The notes under the pieces are model-generated. The model did not search any database, had not been told where the DNA came from, and saw only the letters and a list, made by a program, of their open reading frames with translations. Made by a program: the position numbers and the translations under genes. A stretch of DNA of 64,000 bases from Bifidobacterium gallicum DSM 20093 = LMG 11596 (GTDB taxonomy: Bacteria > Actinomycetota > Actinomycetes > Actinomycetales > Bifidobacteriaceae): contig NZ_JGYW01000002.1 in the NCBI RefSeq assembly GCF_000741205.1, positions 62,001 through 126,000 of the forward strand. The letters are read 5' to 3'. Positions 55,738-64,000 of the stretch are shown here, one piece after another; the stretch's first letter is position 1; the number at the start of each line of letters is the position of its first letter.

Positions 55738-57069
55738 ATGTACCTCGTGGTCAATATCGTGGGCCTGCTCATATTCTTGGGGTTGGGTTGGGTGTTCTCG
55801 CACAACCGCAAGGAAATCGACTGGAAATCCGTCGGATGCATGGTGTTGCTCAATCTTGTGATTGCTTGGTTGCTCACCAGCTTTACCTGGGGACGCGCTG
55901 CCGTCCACGCCTTGGCGCAAGGCTTCACCTGGATTGTCAACGTCTCGTATCAGGGTATCAATTTCGCCATCGCCAACTGGGTTGGAGCCAATGGTGCCGA
56001 CCCGGCCCCGGTGAACTTCATCACGAGCGCACTGCTGCCAATCCTGCTGATTGTCCCAATGTTCGACATCCTGACCTACATCGGATTCTTGCCTTGGTTG
56101 ATTAAGTGGATTGGCCGCGGTTTGAGCTTCATTACGCGCCGCCCCAAGTTCGAAGCGTTCTTCGCTGTGGAAATGATGTTCCTGGGCAACACCGAAGCCT
56201 TGGCTATCTCGCAAATCCAGCTCAAGAAGATGAAAGCCGGCCGTGATTTGACGCTGGCCATGATGTCGATGAGCTGCATCACCGCCGCCATTGTTGGCGC
56301 ATACGTACAGATGGTACCTGGTGAATTCGTCATTACCGCAATTCCTCTGAACTGCATTAACGCGTTGATTGTGGCCCATATGCTTTACCCTGTCACCGTC
56401 ACGCCGGAAGAAGACAAGATTTACACGATTGCCGATTCCGCCGACGAAACCCCTGTGGAGGATGGCACTGCTGTGCAGCAGGCTGAATTGTCTACTGAAG
56501 TCAAGGAATACCAGGCGCTGCCTTGGTACAAGAAGATCATCACGCACGATCCGTCCAAGCCCAAGAAGGAACCATTCTTCTCGTTCCTGGGCGATTCGAT
56601 CCTCACCTCGGGTCGTCTGATCCTGATCATTACGGCCAACGTCATCGCGTTCGTTGCGCTTGCCGGTCTGATTGACAAGGTGCTTGGCCTGATTTGGGAC
56701 AAGTTGACGCTGGAAGCCATCCTTGGCGTGTTCATGTACATTCCGGCTTGGCTCATGGGCCTCGATCCCGGTACCGCATGGGATTTCTCGCAGCTGATGG
56801 GTCTCAAGCTCGTCACCAACGAATTCGTGGTCATGGGTCGCGTCACTGGAGATATCGCCAACTACGCCCCGCACTACAAGGCTGTGCTCACGGTGTTCCT
56901 GACTTCGTTCGCGAACATCTCCACGTTGGGCATGATCATCGGTACGTTCAAGGGCATGGTCAGCAAGGAGAAGAACGATCTGATCTCCAAGCAGGTTGGA
57001 CGTATCCTGCTCTCGGGTGTCCTCGTCTCGCTGCTCTCCGCCGCCATGGTCGGCCTGTTCGTCTGGTGA
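55738..57069 (+). CDS. nupC: Concentrative nucleoside transporter (NupC/CNT family)
   Basis: Cation-coupled nucleoside importer, 443 aa, with multiple membrane spans (first: MYLVVNIVGLLIFLGLGWVF). CNT features: FFAVEMMFLGNTEALAISQIQLKKM, MSMSCITAAIVGAYVQM, and the C-terminal GLKLVTNEFVVMGRVT and TSFANISTLGMIIGTFKGM, where T.EF and F.N.S are family motifs. A hydrophilic loop (about residues 225-285) contains many Glu and Asp. ATG 55738 has AGAAGG 5 bases upstream. First gene of a plus-strand nucleoside catabolic cluster. Confidence 0.95.
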   Translation: MYLVVNIVGLLIFLGLGWVFSHNRKEIDWKSVGCMVLLNLVIAWLLTSFTWGRAAVHALAQGFTWIVNVSYQGINFAIANWVGANGADPAPVNFITSALLPILLIVPMFDILTYIGFLPWLIKWIGRGLSFITRRPKFEAFFAVEMMFLGNTEALAISQIQLKKMKAGRDLTLAMMSMSCITAAIVGAYVQMVPGEFVITAIPLNCINALIVAHMLYPVTVTPEEDKIYTIADSADETPVEDGTAVQQAELSTEVKEYQALPWYKKIITHDPSKPKKEPFFSFLGDSILTSGRLILIITANVIAFVALAGLIDKVLGLIWDKLTLEAILGVFMYIPAWLMGLDPGTAWDFSQLMGLKLVTNEFVVMGRVTGDIANYAPHYKAVLTVFLTSFANISTLGMIIGTFKGMVSKEKNDLISKQVGRILLSGVLVSLLSAAMVGLFVW

Positions 57070-57118
57070 TCACAGATCACTTGATCACCTAGCGCATAGC
57101 GCCATATCACTATCAATG

Positions 57119-57169
57119 ACATGAGGGACCTCACAAGGATTGTATTGCTCGATCCCGCGGCCCCTCATG
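57119..57169 (+). terminator. Possible terminator or attenuator after nupC
   Basis: CATGAGGG near 57119-57126 can pair with CCCCTCATG near 57161-57169, with a large loop. The stem is moderate and no T run follows. It could reduce readthrough into deoC. Confidence 0.35.
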
Positions 57170-57223
57170 CCATATCAATCACCACACTTGCCCGAACAGT
57201 CCTGGAATTGTTCGCCAGCAACC

Positions 57224-57245
57224 TGGCTCACAGTGATGTGAGCCA
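57224..57245 (+). promoter_or_regulatory. Inverted repeat in the deoC leader
   Basis: TGGCTCAC (57224-57231) and GTGAGCCA (57238-57245) are exact complements with a 6-bp spacer, 31 bp before the deoC ATG. Could be an operator or a leader hairpin. It does not share the CAGCGA core of the nupC sites. Confidence 0.4.
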
Positions 57246-57275
57246 TTCCCTACCCCACCATCGAAAGGACACACG

Positions 57276-57953
57276 ATGACCCTCACCGTCGAGGAACTCG
57301 CCAAATACATGGACGCCACACTGCTCAAGGCCGATGCCACAGAAGAGCAAATTGATGAGCTGTGTGATGAAGCCAAGCAGTACGACACTGCATCCGTATG
57401 CGTCAACCCCTACTGGGTATCGCGCGCAGCCAAGAACCTGGCCGACACCGACGTCAAGGTGTGCACCGTAATCGGTTTCCCATTGGGAGCCAACACCACG
57501 GCCACCAAGGTCTTCGAAACGAATGACGCCATCAATAACGGCGCTGATGAAATCGATATGGTCATCAATATTGGCGAACTCAAATCTGGGCATGATCAAG
57601 TGGTGTTCGACGACATCAAGGCCGTGGCCGATGCGACCCATGCCCAACACAAACTGCTCAAAGTCATTATTGAAACCGCATTGCTCAATGATGATGAGAA
57701 AATCCGGGCCACCAAGATGACGCTGGATGCCGGTGCCGATTTCGTCAAGACGTCCACCGGTTTCTCCACTGCAGGCGCCACAGCACCCGATGTGGCATTG
57801 ATGCGCGAAACCGTCGGCCCCGACTTTGGCGTCAAAGCAGCTGGTGGCATCCACTCGCTCGAAGAGGCTTACGACATGATCAATGCGGGCGCTACGCGAC
57901 TTGGCGTATCCGCCCACGTGCAAATCCTTGAGGAAGCCAAGCAAAACGCCTGA
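57276..57953 (+). CDS. deoC: Deoxyribose-phosphate aldolase
   Basis: Splits 2-deoxyribose-5-phosphate to acetaldehyde and glyceraldehyde-3-phosphate. 225 aa TIM barrel. The Schiff-base lysine lies in [15 protein letters not shown] and the second lysine in [23 protein letters not shown] and [16 protein letters not shown] are the conserved N-terminal strands. ATG 57276 has GAAAGGA upstream. It receives the product of deoB from deoxynucleosides. Confidence 0.97.
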   Translation: MTLTVEELAKYMDATLLKADATEEQIDELCDEAKQYDTASVCVNPYWVSRAAKNLADTDVKVCTVIGFPLGANTTATKVFETNDAINNGADEIDMVINIGELKSGHDQVVFDDIKAVADATHAQHKLLKVIIETALLNDDEKIRATKMTLDAGADFVKTSTGFSTAGATAPDVALMRETVGPDFGVKAAGGIHSLEEAYDMINAGATRLGVSAHVQILEEAKQNA

Positions 57954-57973
57954 CTGATCCATTCACAGGCTGC

Positions 57974-58014
57974 GCCAGCTTAAGCATGCATTATCGCAGC
58001 ATTCTTAAGCTGGC
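57974..58014 (+). terminator. Hairpin after deoC
   Basis: GCCAGCTTAAG (57974-57984) pairs perfectly with CTTAAGCTGGC (58004-58014); GCATGC/GCA pairing inside lengthens it. It starts 21 bp after the deoC stop. There is no long T run. deoB downstream therefore probably has its own promoter as well. Confidence 0.6.
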
Positions 58015-58240
58015 ACGGCACGTGGACGCAATATCAGTAGCATCAATCGAACACCTACCAAACCTTTCCACTACTACACCACTACACCACCACAATCGGG
58101 GATTTTCACGCGCAAAGTCAGGGGATGACGTTGCACGTACCTAACCACTCTCAGCTGAGGCCTGTTCAACGGCATGGAAGCCGCATGGCCGCACACCATT
58201 GTGGACGTCCTGGTTCAACGACGAAATGGGGCATACCATC

Positions 58241-59449
58241 ATGACCAACACCAACTATCGTTTTCCTCGCGTATTCGCCATCGCGCTTGATTCCATCGGC
58301 ATCGGCGAAGCACCTGATGCAGCCAAATTCAATGATGTGGGAGCGGATACGCTCGGCCACATCGGCGCCTTCATGAAAGGCGGCCTGCACCTGCCTAACA
58401 TGCAACGGCTGGGATTGGGCAATATTCGCAGCGACAATCCCATTGAAGGTGTGGAGCCAATCGAACACCCTATCGGCTGCTATGGCAAGATGACTGTCAC
58501 AAGTTGGGGCAACGACTCATTGGATGGCCACTGGGAAATGATGTGCCTGCCCGTACGGTTCAACATGTCGTTCTTCCCCAACGGCTTCCCCCAACAAATC
58601 GTCGACAAGCTTGAAGCCTTCTCCGGGCGCAAAGTCATTGTCAACAAGCCCTATTCAGGCACTGAAGTCATCAAAGACTACGGTGAACACCAGATGGAAA
58701 CAGGCGACCTGATTCTGTACACCTCAGGTGATTCGGTGCTGCAAATCGCGGCCCATGAGGATGTGATTCCGCTCGAAGAGCTCTACCGCATCAGCGAATA
58801 TGCGCGCACATTGATCAACGGCCCTGAAATTGTGATGGGTCGCGTAATCGCGCGTCCTTATGTGGGACCCGACAAAGATCATTTCACACGCACGTCGAAC
58901 CGCCATGATTACGGATTGGAGCCCACTGCTCCGACCGCATTGGACTATCTGCATGGTGCAGGTCTCGATGTGCTTGCCGTCGGCAAGACGAATGACATTT
59001 TCTCCGGCCACGGCATCGACCGCGGATGGCGCAACAAGAGCAATATGGATGGCATGGACCATGTTGACGAAGCCATGGGACTCGACTTTACGGGCCTGTG
59101 CTTTGCCAACCTCGTGGATTTTGACGCGATGTACGGTCACCGTCGCAATGCCCAAGGTGATGCTGAAGCGCTTATGGATTTCGACCGTCGTCTCGGCACC
59201 GTATTGGATGCCATGCGTCCTGATGATTTGCTGATGATTACCGCCGACCACGGCAATGATCCGACCTATACGGGCACCGACCACACCCGCGAGTTCGTGC
59301 CACTGCTCGCGTATAGCCCTACAATGCACCATCCCGGCACCTCATTGGGGGTGCGCAGCACCTGCTCGGACATGGGAGCCACGATTCTCGACAACTTCCA
59401 CGTTGAGGGCAATGGCGAAGGCACCAGCTTCCTTGAAGCCATCAGCTGA
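58241..59449 (+). CDS. deoB: Phosphopentomutase
   Basis: Interconverts (deoxy)ribose-1-phosphate and -5-phosphate. About 402 aa, alkaline-phosphatase superfamily. [31 protein letters not shown] has the first metal Asp and the phosphorylated Thr; [29 protein letters not shown] has the remaining metal ligands (Asp, His, His). ATG 58241 gives [12 protein letters not shown]; a start 15 bases earlier is possible. No strong ribosome-binding site is seen. Confidence 0.96.
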   Translation: MTNTNYRFPRVFAIALDSIGIGEAPDAAKFNDVGADTLGHIGAFMKGGLHLPNMQRLGLGNIRSDNPIEGVEPIEHPIGCYGKMTVTSWGNDSLDGHWEMMCLPVRFNMSFFPNGFPQQIVDKLEAFSGRKVIVNKPYSGTEVIKDYGEHQMETGDLILYTSGDSVLQIAAHEDVIPLEELYRISEYARTLINGPEIVMGRVIARPYVGPDKDHFTRTSNRHDYGLEPTAPTALDYLHGAGLDVLAVGKTNDIFSGHGIDRGWRNKSNMDGMDHVDEAMGLDFTGLCFANLVDFDAMYGHRRNAQGDAEALMDFDRRLGTVLDAMRPDDLLMITADHGNDPTYTGTDHTREFVPLLAYSPTMHHPGTSLGVRSTCSDMGATILDNFHVEGNGEGTSFLEAIS

Positions 59450-59605
59450 CGGTCACATGCGTCAAGCGCATGCCCTTTGCGCCGAGGAACACCACTCCTA
59501 AACCAATACGTCAACATCCAATTCACATCAGCACATTGCGCCGGTCTGGAACGTCTTGGCATCCCAACCCATGACACGTCCAGCCGCGAAGAAAGGAAGA
59601 CCACC

Positions 59606-60313
59606 ATGGCCACTCCACACAATGAAGCCGCACCTGGCGATTATGCTCCAATCACATTATTGCCCGGAGACCCCTTGCGTGCACAATACATCGCCGAACA
59701 CTTCCTCGACGATGTTCGCCAAGTCAATGGTGTGCGCAACTGCCTCGGATTCACGGGTTCTTACCAAGGCCACCCCATTTCCGTGCAAGGCACGGGCATG
59801 GGCATTCCCAGCATGTCCATCTATGTGACCGAATTGGCGACCGTGTATGGCGTGACCACAATGTTGCGCGTCGGATCATGCGGAGGTGTCGACCCACGGG
59901 TCAATCTGCGCGACATCCTGCTCGCACAAGGTTCCTCCACGGATTCCAATGTTGTGGCAAACACGTTCCAGCCAGGCATCCACTATGCCCCGCTTGCCGA
60001 CTTCGAGCTGCTGAACACAGCCTATACAAAAGCGCAAGAGCTTGGGCTGCACGTGCGCGTGGGAGACATATTCGCCGCCGACCGGTTCTACAACGATGAA
60101 ATCGATATGCGCAAACTCGCCGATTATGGCGTGTTGGGCACAGAAATGGAATCCGCTGGATTCTACCTGTTGGGAGCCAAATACCACTTCCGTGCGCTGT
60201 CAATTCTGACAGTATCGGATTTGCTGCTGCGCGAAGGATCCACCACAAGCAAGGAACGCGAAACCGGATTCAACGACATGATCCATCTCGCGCTCGAAAC
60301 GGCTATCGCCTGA
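59606..60313 (+). CDS. deoD: Purine-nucleoside phosphorylase (DeoD type)
   Basis: Hexameric PNP cleaving purine (deoxy)nucleosides with phosphate. 235 aa. ITLLPGDPLRAQYIAEHFLDD, GMGIPSMSIYVTEL, TTMLRVGSCGGVDPRVNLRDI (phosphate site), LGTEMESAGFYLLG (ribose site) and ILTVSDLLLR (the catalytic Asp) all match the family. ATG 59606 has GAAAGGAAGA upstream. Releases ribose-1-phosphate, which deoB converts. Confidence 0.97.
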   Translation: MATPHNEAAPGDYAPITLLPGDPLRAQYIAEHFLDDVRQVNGVRNCLGFTGSYQGHPISVQGTGMGIPSMSIYVTELATVYGVTTMLRVGSCGGVDPRVNLRDILLAQGSSTDSNVVANTFQPGIHYAPLADFELLNTAYTKAQELGLHVRVGDIFAADRFYNDEIDMRKLADYGVLGTEMESAGFYLLGAKYHFRALSILTVSDLLLREGSTTSKERETGFNDMIHLALETAIA

Positions 60314-60473
60314 CGCAGGCAGCGGCCAGGAAGCAGCCACAGTAATACCAATACTCATTCTCTTCACCCCTACCGCCGCGCTGCCTGTCAACCTTGAACA
60401 CCCTCAAATCCGGGAGACAGGCAGCCTGCGGACCATTGCCGCGGCGTAACGCGGACCACAAAGGAGGCTCCCC

Positions 60474-61778
60474 ATGCGAATGGTGGACGTTATCGACACG
60501 AAACGCAACAACCAAGCGCTCAGTGACGAACAAATCGATTTCTTTATTGACGGATGTACGGACGGTTCGATTCCCGATTACCAGACGAGCGCACTGCTCA
60601 TGGCCATTTGGCTCAACGGAATGAACCAACGTGAGATGCAGCGATTGACGATGGACATGTTGCACTCAGGCGACGAACTCGACTTGAGCGACATTGACGG
60701 CATCAAAGTCGACAAGCATTCCACCGGAGGAGTTGGCGACAAAACCAGCATCCCGTTGGCACCGCTCGTGGCGTCACTGGGCATTGTGGTGCCGATGATT
60801 TCCGGACGCGGCCTGGGACACACAGGAGGCACGCTCGACAAGCTGGAAGCCATTCCGGGGTTCCAAGTGGAAATTGATGAGGACGCATTCAAACAACAAT
60901 TGCGCGACGTAGGTTGCATTATTGCAGGAGCTACTGGGAATATTGCACCTGCGGATAAGAAAATTTACGCACTGCGCGATGTTACCGACACAGTTGATTC
61001 GATTCCGCTGATTGCCGGGTCCATCATGAGCAAGAAAATCGCGAGCGGCACCGATGCGCTGGTCATGGATGTCAAAACAGGATCGGGCGCGTTCATGAAA
61101 AGCGAGGAGCAAGCGGCCGAACTGGCGCGCACGCTCGTCGACATCGGTAAAGGTGTAGGAATGAACGCGATGGCCGTCATCTCCGACATGAACCAGCCGC
61201 TCGGTAAAGCCATCGGCAACGCGTTGGAAATTCAAGAATCCATTGAACTGCTCAAAGGCAACGGACCGGCCGACCTGGAGGAGCTCGTGCTGACCATCGG
61301 CAGCCAAATGGTAGTCATGGCCGGCAAAGCCGACACACTCGACGAAGCGCGCGAACTGCTCAAAGCCCAGATTGCCAACGGCGAGGCTCTCGACACGTTC
61401 CAGCGCATGATTGAGGCACAAGGCGGTGACGGCAACGTCATCAACGACTACACACTCCTGCCGCAAGCCAAATACCATGTGCCGCTCACCGCCAAGCATG
61501 CGGGCGTCATCACGGGCATGAAAGCCGATGAGCTTGGCGTGGCATCGATGATGTTGGGCGGCGGACGCGCAGCCAAAGAGGACGAACTTGACTATGCAGT
61601 CGGCCTCGTGCTCGACAAGAAAGTCGGCGACCATGTCGACGAAGGCGAGCGCATCCTCACAATCCATACCGACCGTCCTGATGTCGACGATGTCATTGAA
61701 TTGCTCGAATCCAACATCACTATTGGAGATGCCGAGGATGTGCCTTCAATGCCGCTGATTCACCGCATTATCGAATGA
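60474..61778 (+). CDS. deoA: Pyrimidine-nucleoside / thymidine phosphorylase
   Basis: 434 aa. The phosphate-binding motif is [26 protein letters not shown], followed by [22 protein letters not shown] and [24 protein letters not shown], diagnostic of the thymidine phosphorylase family. The C-terminal domain has [37 protein letters not shown]. An AAAGGAGG stretch lies just before ATG 60474. Last gene of the nucleoside cluster. Whether it prefers uridine as well as thymidine cannot be told. Confidence 0.95.
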   Translation: MRMVDVIDTKRNNQALSDEQIDFFIDGCTDGSIPDYQTSALLMAIWLNGMNQREMQRLTMDMLHSGDELDLSDIDGIKVDKHSTGGVGDKTSIPLAPLVASLGIVVPMISGRGLGHTGGTLDKLEAIPGFQVEIDEDAFKQQLRDVGCIIAGATGNIAPADKKIYALRDVTDTVDSIPLIAGSIMSKKIASGTDALVMDVKTGSGAFMKSEEQAAELARTLVDIGKGVGMNAMAVISDMNQPLGKAIGNALEIQESIELLKGNGPADLEELVLTIGSQMVVMAGKADTLDEARELLKAQIANGEALDTFQRMIEAQGGDGNVINDYTLLPQAKYHVPLTAKHAGVITGMKADELGVASMMLGGGRAAKEDELDYAVGLVLDKKVGDHVDEGERILTIHTDRPDVDDVIELLESNITIGDAEDVPSMPLIHRIIE

Positions 61779-62279
61779 CCGGGAATGTGCGGTTCGCACC
61801 CGCGTGGCTCCCTCCAGTCTCCAGCCTCCAGTCTCCAGCCTCCAACTAGCCACCGCATACGCCGTGCCGGCGCGTCCATGGTGGAGCTGGTGACCGATTC
61901 AAGTCGTGGTTGCCGCATCCGACGAACTATCCGACTATCCCCATTGTCGGATACGGCAACCGCCCATCTCAAGCTCAAGTCGCGTCCGCTATGCGCATCA
62001 GGCGAATCACGCGCATCAGGCCACACGCATCGTGCCACATGCCGTCGCCCTGCACGGCCATGGACGCGACCACAGCAATCATCCATCATCAACCCGCCGC
62101 CGACACACAAGGAGCCGCACCCCCTAAAGCTTTGTTGACCCACTGATCCACAACCCAACCCAGCAATGGGCGCGGTGACGAGGCGCGATCATCTCGTCAC
62201 CGCGCCCACTTACTATTCCAGCCAACCAAACCAATCTCCTGAAATCCCCTAATTTATTGTGAAGAAAAGCAGTATCCCC
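61779..62279. other. 501-bp intergenic region with a 14-bp duplication
   Basis: Between deoA and the MFS gene. Contains two tandem copies of TCCAGTCTCCAGCC (61813-61826 and 61827-61840), a loose duplication around CGCATCAGGC (61995-62030) and the strong terminator at 62168. No credible gene. Confidence 0.6.
62168..62207 (+). terminator. Long perfect hairpin before the MFS gene
   Basis: GGGCGCGGTGACGAG (62168-62182) and its exact complement (62193-62207) form a 15-bp GC-rich stem with a 10-nt loop, followed by ACTTACTATT. It is far (390 bp) from the deoA stop, so a leader role for the MFS gene is also possible. Confidence 0.65.
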
Positions 62280-63761
62280 ATGACAACGAAATCCAATCCG
62301 GAGACGCAAACAGACGCGCAGGCGCGCACGGCAAACGGTTCATCCGTACGTTCCTTGGGTGCGCTACGCCCGGCAACTCAGCCTGGCACGCCGCAAACCA
62401 ATGGATCCGACGCTGCCGAGGTTGCCAGGCGCGCGCGTAAAACATTGTTCCCGTTGTTGGGTATCTATCTGCTTGGCGCGCTGTGTTTGCAGGCTTTCAA
62501 TATGGTGTTCGCCAAAATCGGTTCGGATTTGGGTGCCGCGACGAACGCTTCGCTGATTACAGCCATCCCTGGCGTCGTGCTTGCCATCGTGTGTTTCATT
62601 TACGGTTCACTCGGTGATTTCGCGAGCCTGAAAACAATGACCGTGTTTGGCATTGTGACGCTGGTTGTAGGGTCCGTTGGCGGATTCTTCCTGCACGGTT
62701 CGCTCGTGTTCGTCATCCTGTTCCGTATCATTCAAACGATCGGTTTTCAAACCGCCGGTTCCGTGTATCTGGTTGTTGTGGCCCGATATTTGACGGAGCG
62801 TGAGAAACTGCTGTATTTCGGCCTGTTCACGGCCGACTACCAGTTGGCTACCGCCATTGGCGTGGTGTCTGCCGGCGTGTTTTCGGCCATCGATTGGAAG
62901 TTCCTGTTCCTCATTCCGGTCATTGCTGTGGTCTTTATTGTGCCGCTGCTGAAGTATCTGCCTGGCAAAACCGGCGGCAAGACGCATATTGACGTGCCCG
63001 GTTTCGGTTTGTTTGGTGCGGCCATTTTGTTCTTGACGCTGTTCTTCTCGGTGTTGGACTGGTGGATGCTGGCTGTGAGCGCCGCGTTCCTCGTGCTGTT
63101 CGCCATATACATCACGAAGGCCGACAACCCGTTTGTCACGCCCGAGTTCTTCAAGAACACGGCCTGGCGTGAATCGGTGTTGCTGATTGTCATCTTCTAT
63201 TTCATCAACTTTGCGATTACTCCGTTGTGCAATGATTTCGGCGCGGGCCTGTTCGGCATGTCGAGCACCCAGGTGTCGCTCATGCTGCTGCCCGGCTTGA
63301 TTATCGCCACGATCACCGGTTGCTTCTCGGGACGTATCGTCACCAAGCTCGGCAAACGCTGGTCCATCACGCTGGGTGCCGGACTCATGGCTGTCGGTTT
63401 CATCGTCGGCGGTTTGTTGTTGCGTTTGGGCCCTGTGCTCATTGGCATTTGTGCCGCACTGATTTACGCTGGCATGGCCACGCTTTACTCCCCGACGGCC
63501 AACACGGTGCTCGGCACGCTGCCGCCTGAGCAGACAGGCCGCGGCGTGGGTATGAACGATCTGGCCATGCAGGGTTCCGGCGCCGTGGGCATCGCGCTGT
63601 TCGGCGGCCCGATCTCCACTCACGCGTTCGCTGGCAACACGATTCTCGGCCCCGAGGGCACCTACGCGAGTTCCGCCACGATGCTCATCATTTTCGGCGT
63701 CATCGTCGCCTCTGGCGTCTTGTGGCTACAACTGCACCACAAGAAGTTCTACCAAGCCTAG
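62280..63761 (+). CDS. Major facilitator superfamily transporter
   Basis: About 493 aa with 12-14 spans after a 55-residue hydrophilic N-terminal tail. The first span is LFPLLGIYLLGALCLQAFNMVF. Others include GVVLAIVCFIYGSLGDFASLK (motif A region), IIQTIGFQTAGSVYLVVVARYL and FGLFTADYQLATAIGVVSAG (motif C-like). The C-terminal half has LPPEQTGRGVGMNDLAMQGSGAVGIALFGG, which resembles drug/proton antiporters of the QacA/TetA(L) type. Substrate unknown. I start at ATG 62280; a GTG at 62259 would add seven residues. Neither has a strong ribosome-binding site. Confidence 0.87.
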   Translation: MTTKSNPETQTDAQARTANGSSVRSLGALRPATQPGTPQTNGSDAAEVARRARKTLFPLLGIYLLGALCLQAFNMVFAKIGSDLGAATNASLITAIPGVVLAIVCFIYGSLGDFASLKTMTVFGIVTLVVGSVGGFFLHGSLVFVILFRIIQTIGFQTAGSVYLVVVARYLTEREKLLYFGLFTADYQLATAIGVVSAGVFSAIDWKFLFLIPVIAVVFIVPLLKYLPGKTGGKTHIDVPGFGLFGAAILFLTLFFSVLDWWMLAVSAAFLVLFAIYITKADNPFVTPEFFKNTAWRESVLLIVIFYFINFAITPLCNDFGAGLFGMSSTQVSLMLLPGLIIATITGCFSGRIVTKLGKRWSITLGAGLMAVGFIVGGLLLRLGPVLIGICAALIYAGMATLYSPTANTVLGTLPPEQTGRGVGMNDLAMQGSGAVGIALFGGPISTHAFAGNTILGPEGTYASSATMLIIFGVIVASGVLWLQLHHKKFYQA

Positions 63762-63809
63762 CCTTTCCTCCCATTCCGCCCTTCGCCCCTCTCCCCTTTC
63801 CTCATCATC

Positions 63810-64000
63810 CCGCACGTAAGCTAGTTGCGTTACGTGCGGGATGATTCCAGCCAGTCTCATGCAACATCTTCAGTTACATCCCACCTTCCCGCACGTAAGC
63901 CAGTTGCGTTACGTGCGGGAACATCACCGGCACTCTTTTGCAATGTTCTTAGTTACATCACATTCCCGCCTCTTCCGCACGTAAGCTAGTTGCGTTACGT
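63810..64000. repeat. Palindromic repeat cluster D (three copies, continues past window)
   Basis: Elements at 63810-63839, 63889-63918 and 63975-64000 (cut by the window end), with centres GCTAGTTGCG, GCCAGTTGCG and GCTAGTTGCG in one orientation, 79 and 86 bp apart. The first has extended complementary flanks ATCAT/ATGAT (63804-63845). The spacers are related: GCAACATCTTCAGTTACATC versus GCAATGTTCTTAGTTACATC, so the unit of duplication includes the spacer. Downstream of the MFS gene. Confidence 0.96.

Overview
The window reads as chromosomal DNA of an actinobacterium of the family Bifidobacteriaceae, most likely Bifidobacterium or a close relative. I base this on moderately high G+C, the gene complement (luxS beside recQ, an M13 endopeptidase, citrate synthase, actinobacterial-type dapD, a prfB-ftsE-ftsX-hydrolase-smpB block, long lipoprotein-fed ABC importers) and clear actinobacterial protein signatures. 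I cannot name the species. There is no phage, plasmid, insertion sequence, rRNA operon or CRISPR array. Coding density is high and most genes from 1 to 55 kb lie on the minus strand.

Layout. 1-5.3 kb: dgt (cut by the window edge), alr, an acetyltransferase, luxS, recQ. 5.4-10.7 kb: a complete peptide-type ABC importer (two ATPases, two permeases, an unusual membrane-anchored binding protein). 11-16.2 kb: coaX, an orphan sugar-type binding lipoprotein, a pseudouridine synthase, glmS. 16.2-17.6 kb: a decaying three-gene locus (lipoprotein, membrane protein, ABC ATPase) behind an intact-looking operator. 17.6-22.3 kb: a polar amino-acid ABC importer with two tandem binding proteins. 22.5-28.2 kb: smpB, a secreted CHAP hydrolase, ftsX, ftsE, prfB. 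28.8-39.8 kb: dapD, rlmH, gltA, map, an HdeD-like protein, pepO, a second-type ssb, proS. 40-50.7 kb: a Pif1-like helicase, a HAD phosphatase, orn, guaB, a WecA/TagO-type transferase, tsaC, prmC, prfA, rpmE. 50.9-55.3 kb: aspartate 4-decarboxylase, a CAU-anticodon tRNA, a large proline-rich coiled-coil membrane protein. 55.7-61.8 kb (plus strand): a nucleoside uptake and breakdown cluster nupC-deoC-deoB-deoD-deoA. 62.3-63.8 kb: an MFS transporter.

The most striking non-coding signal is a family of at least 18 intergenic palindromes. Each has two 10-bp arms, CCGCACGTAA and its complement TTACGTGCGG, around a 10-bp centre resembling GCYAGTTRCG. They form four clusters (20.8-21.3, 43.5-43.8, 49.95-50.3 and 63.8-64.0 kb). 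Outside the arms the flanks differ from copy to copy but often remain complementary, so the dyad symmetry itself appears to be kept; one copy is a perfect 54-bp palindrome. They resemble REP/BIME elements in behaviour, but I do not recognise the family.

Other points: candidate operators with perfect dyads before nupC, before one amino-acid-binding protein, and inside the promoter of the decayed locus; several housekeeping genes (recQ, glmS, proS, guaB, wecA-like) with no Shine-Dalgarno but a TANNNT box 6-7 bases before the start codon, suggesting leaderless mRNAs; and enzymes carrying long low-complexity extensions (FtsE, aspartate decarboxylase).
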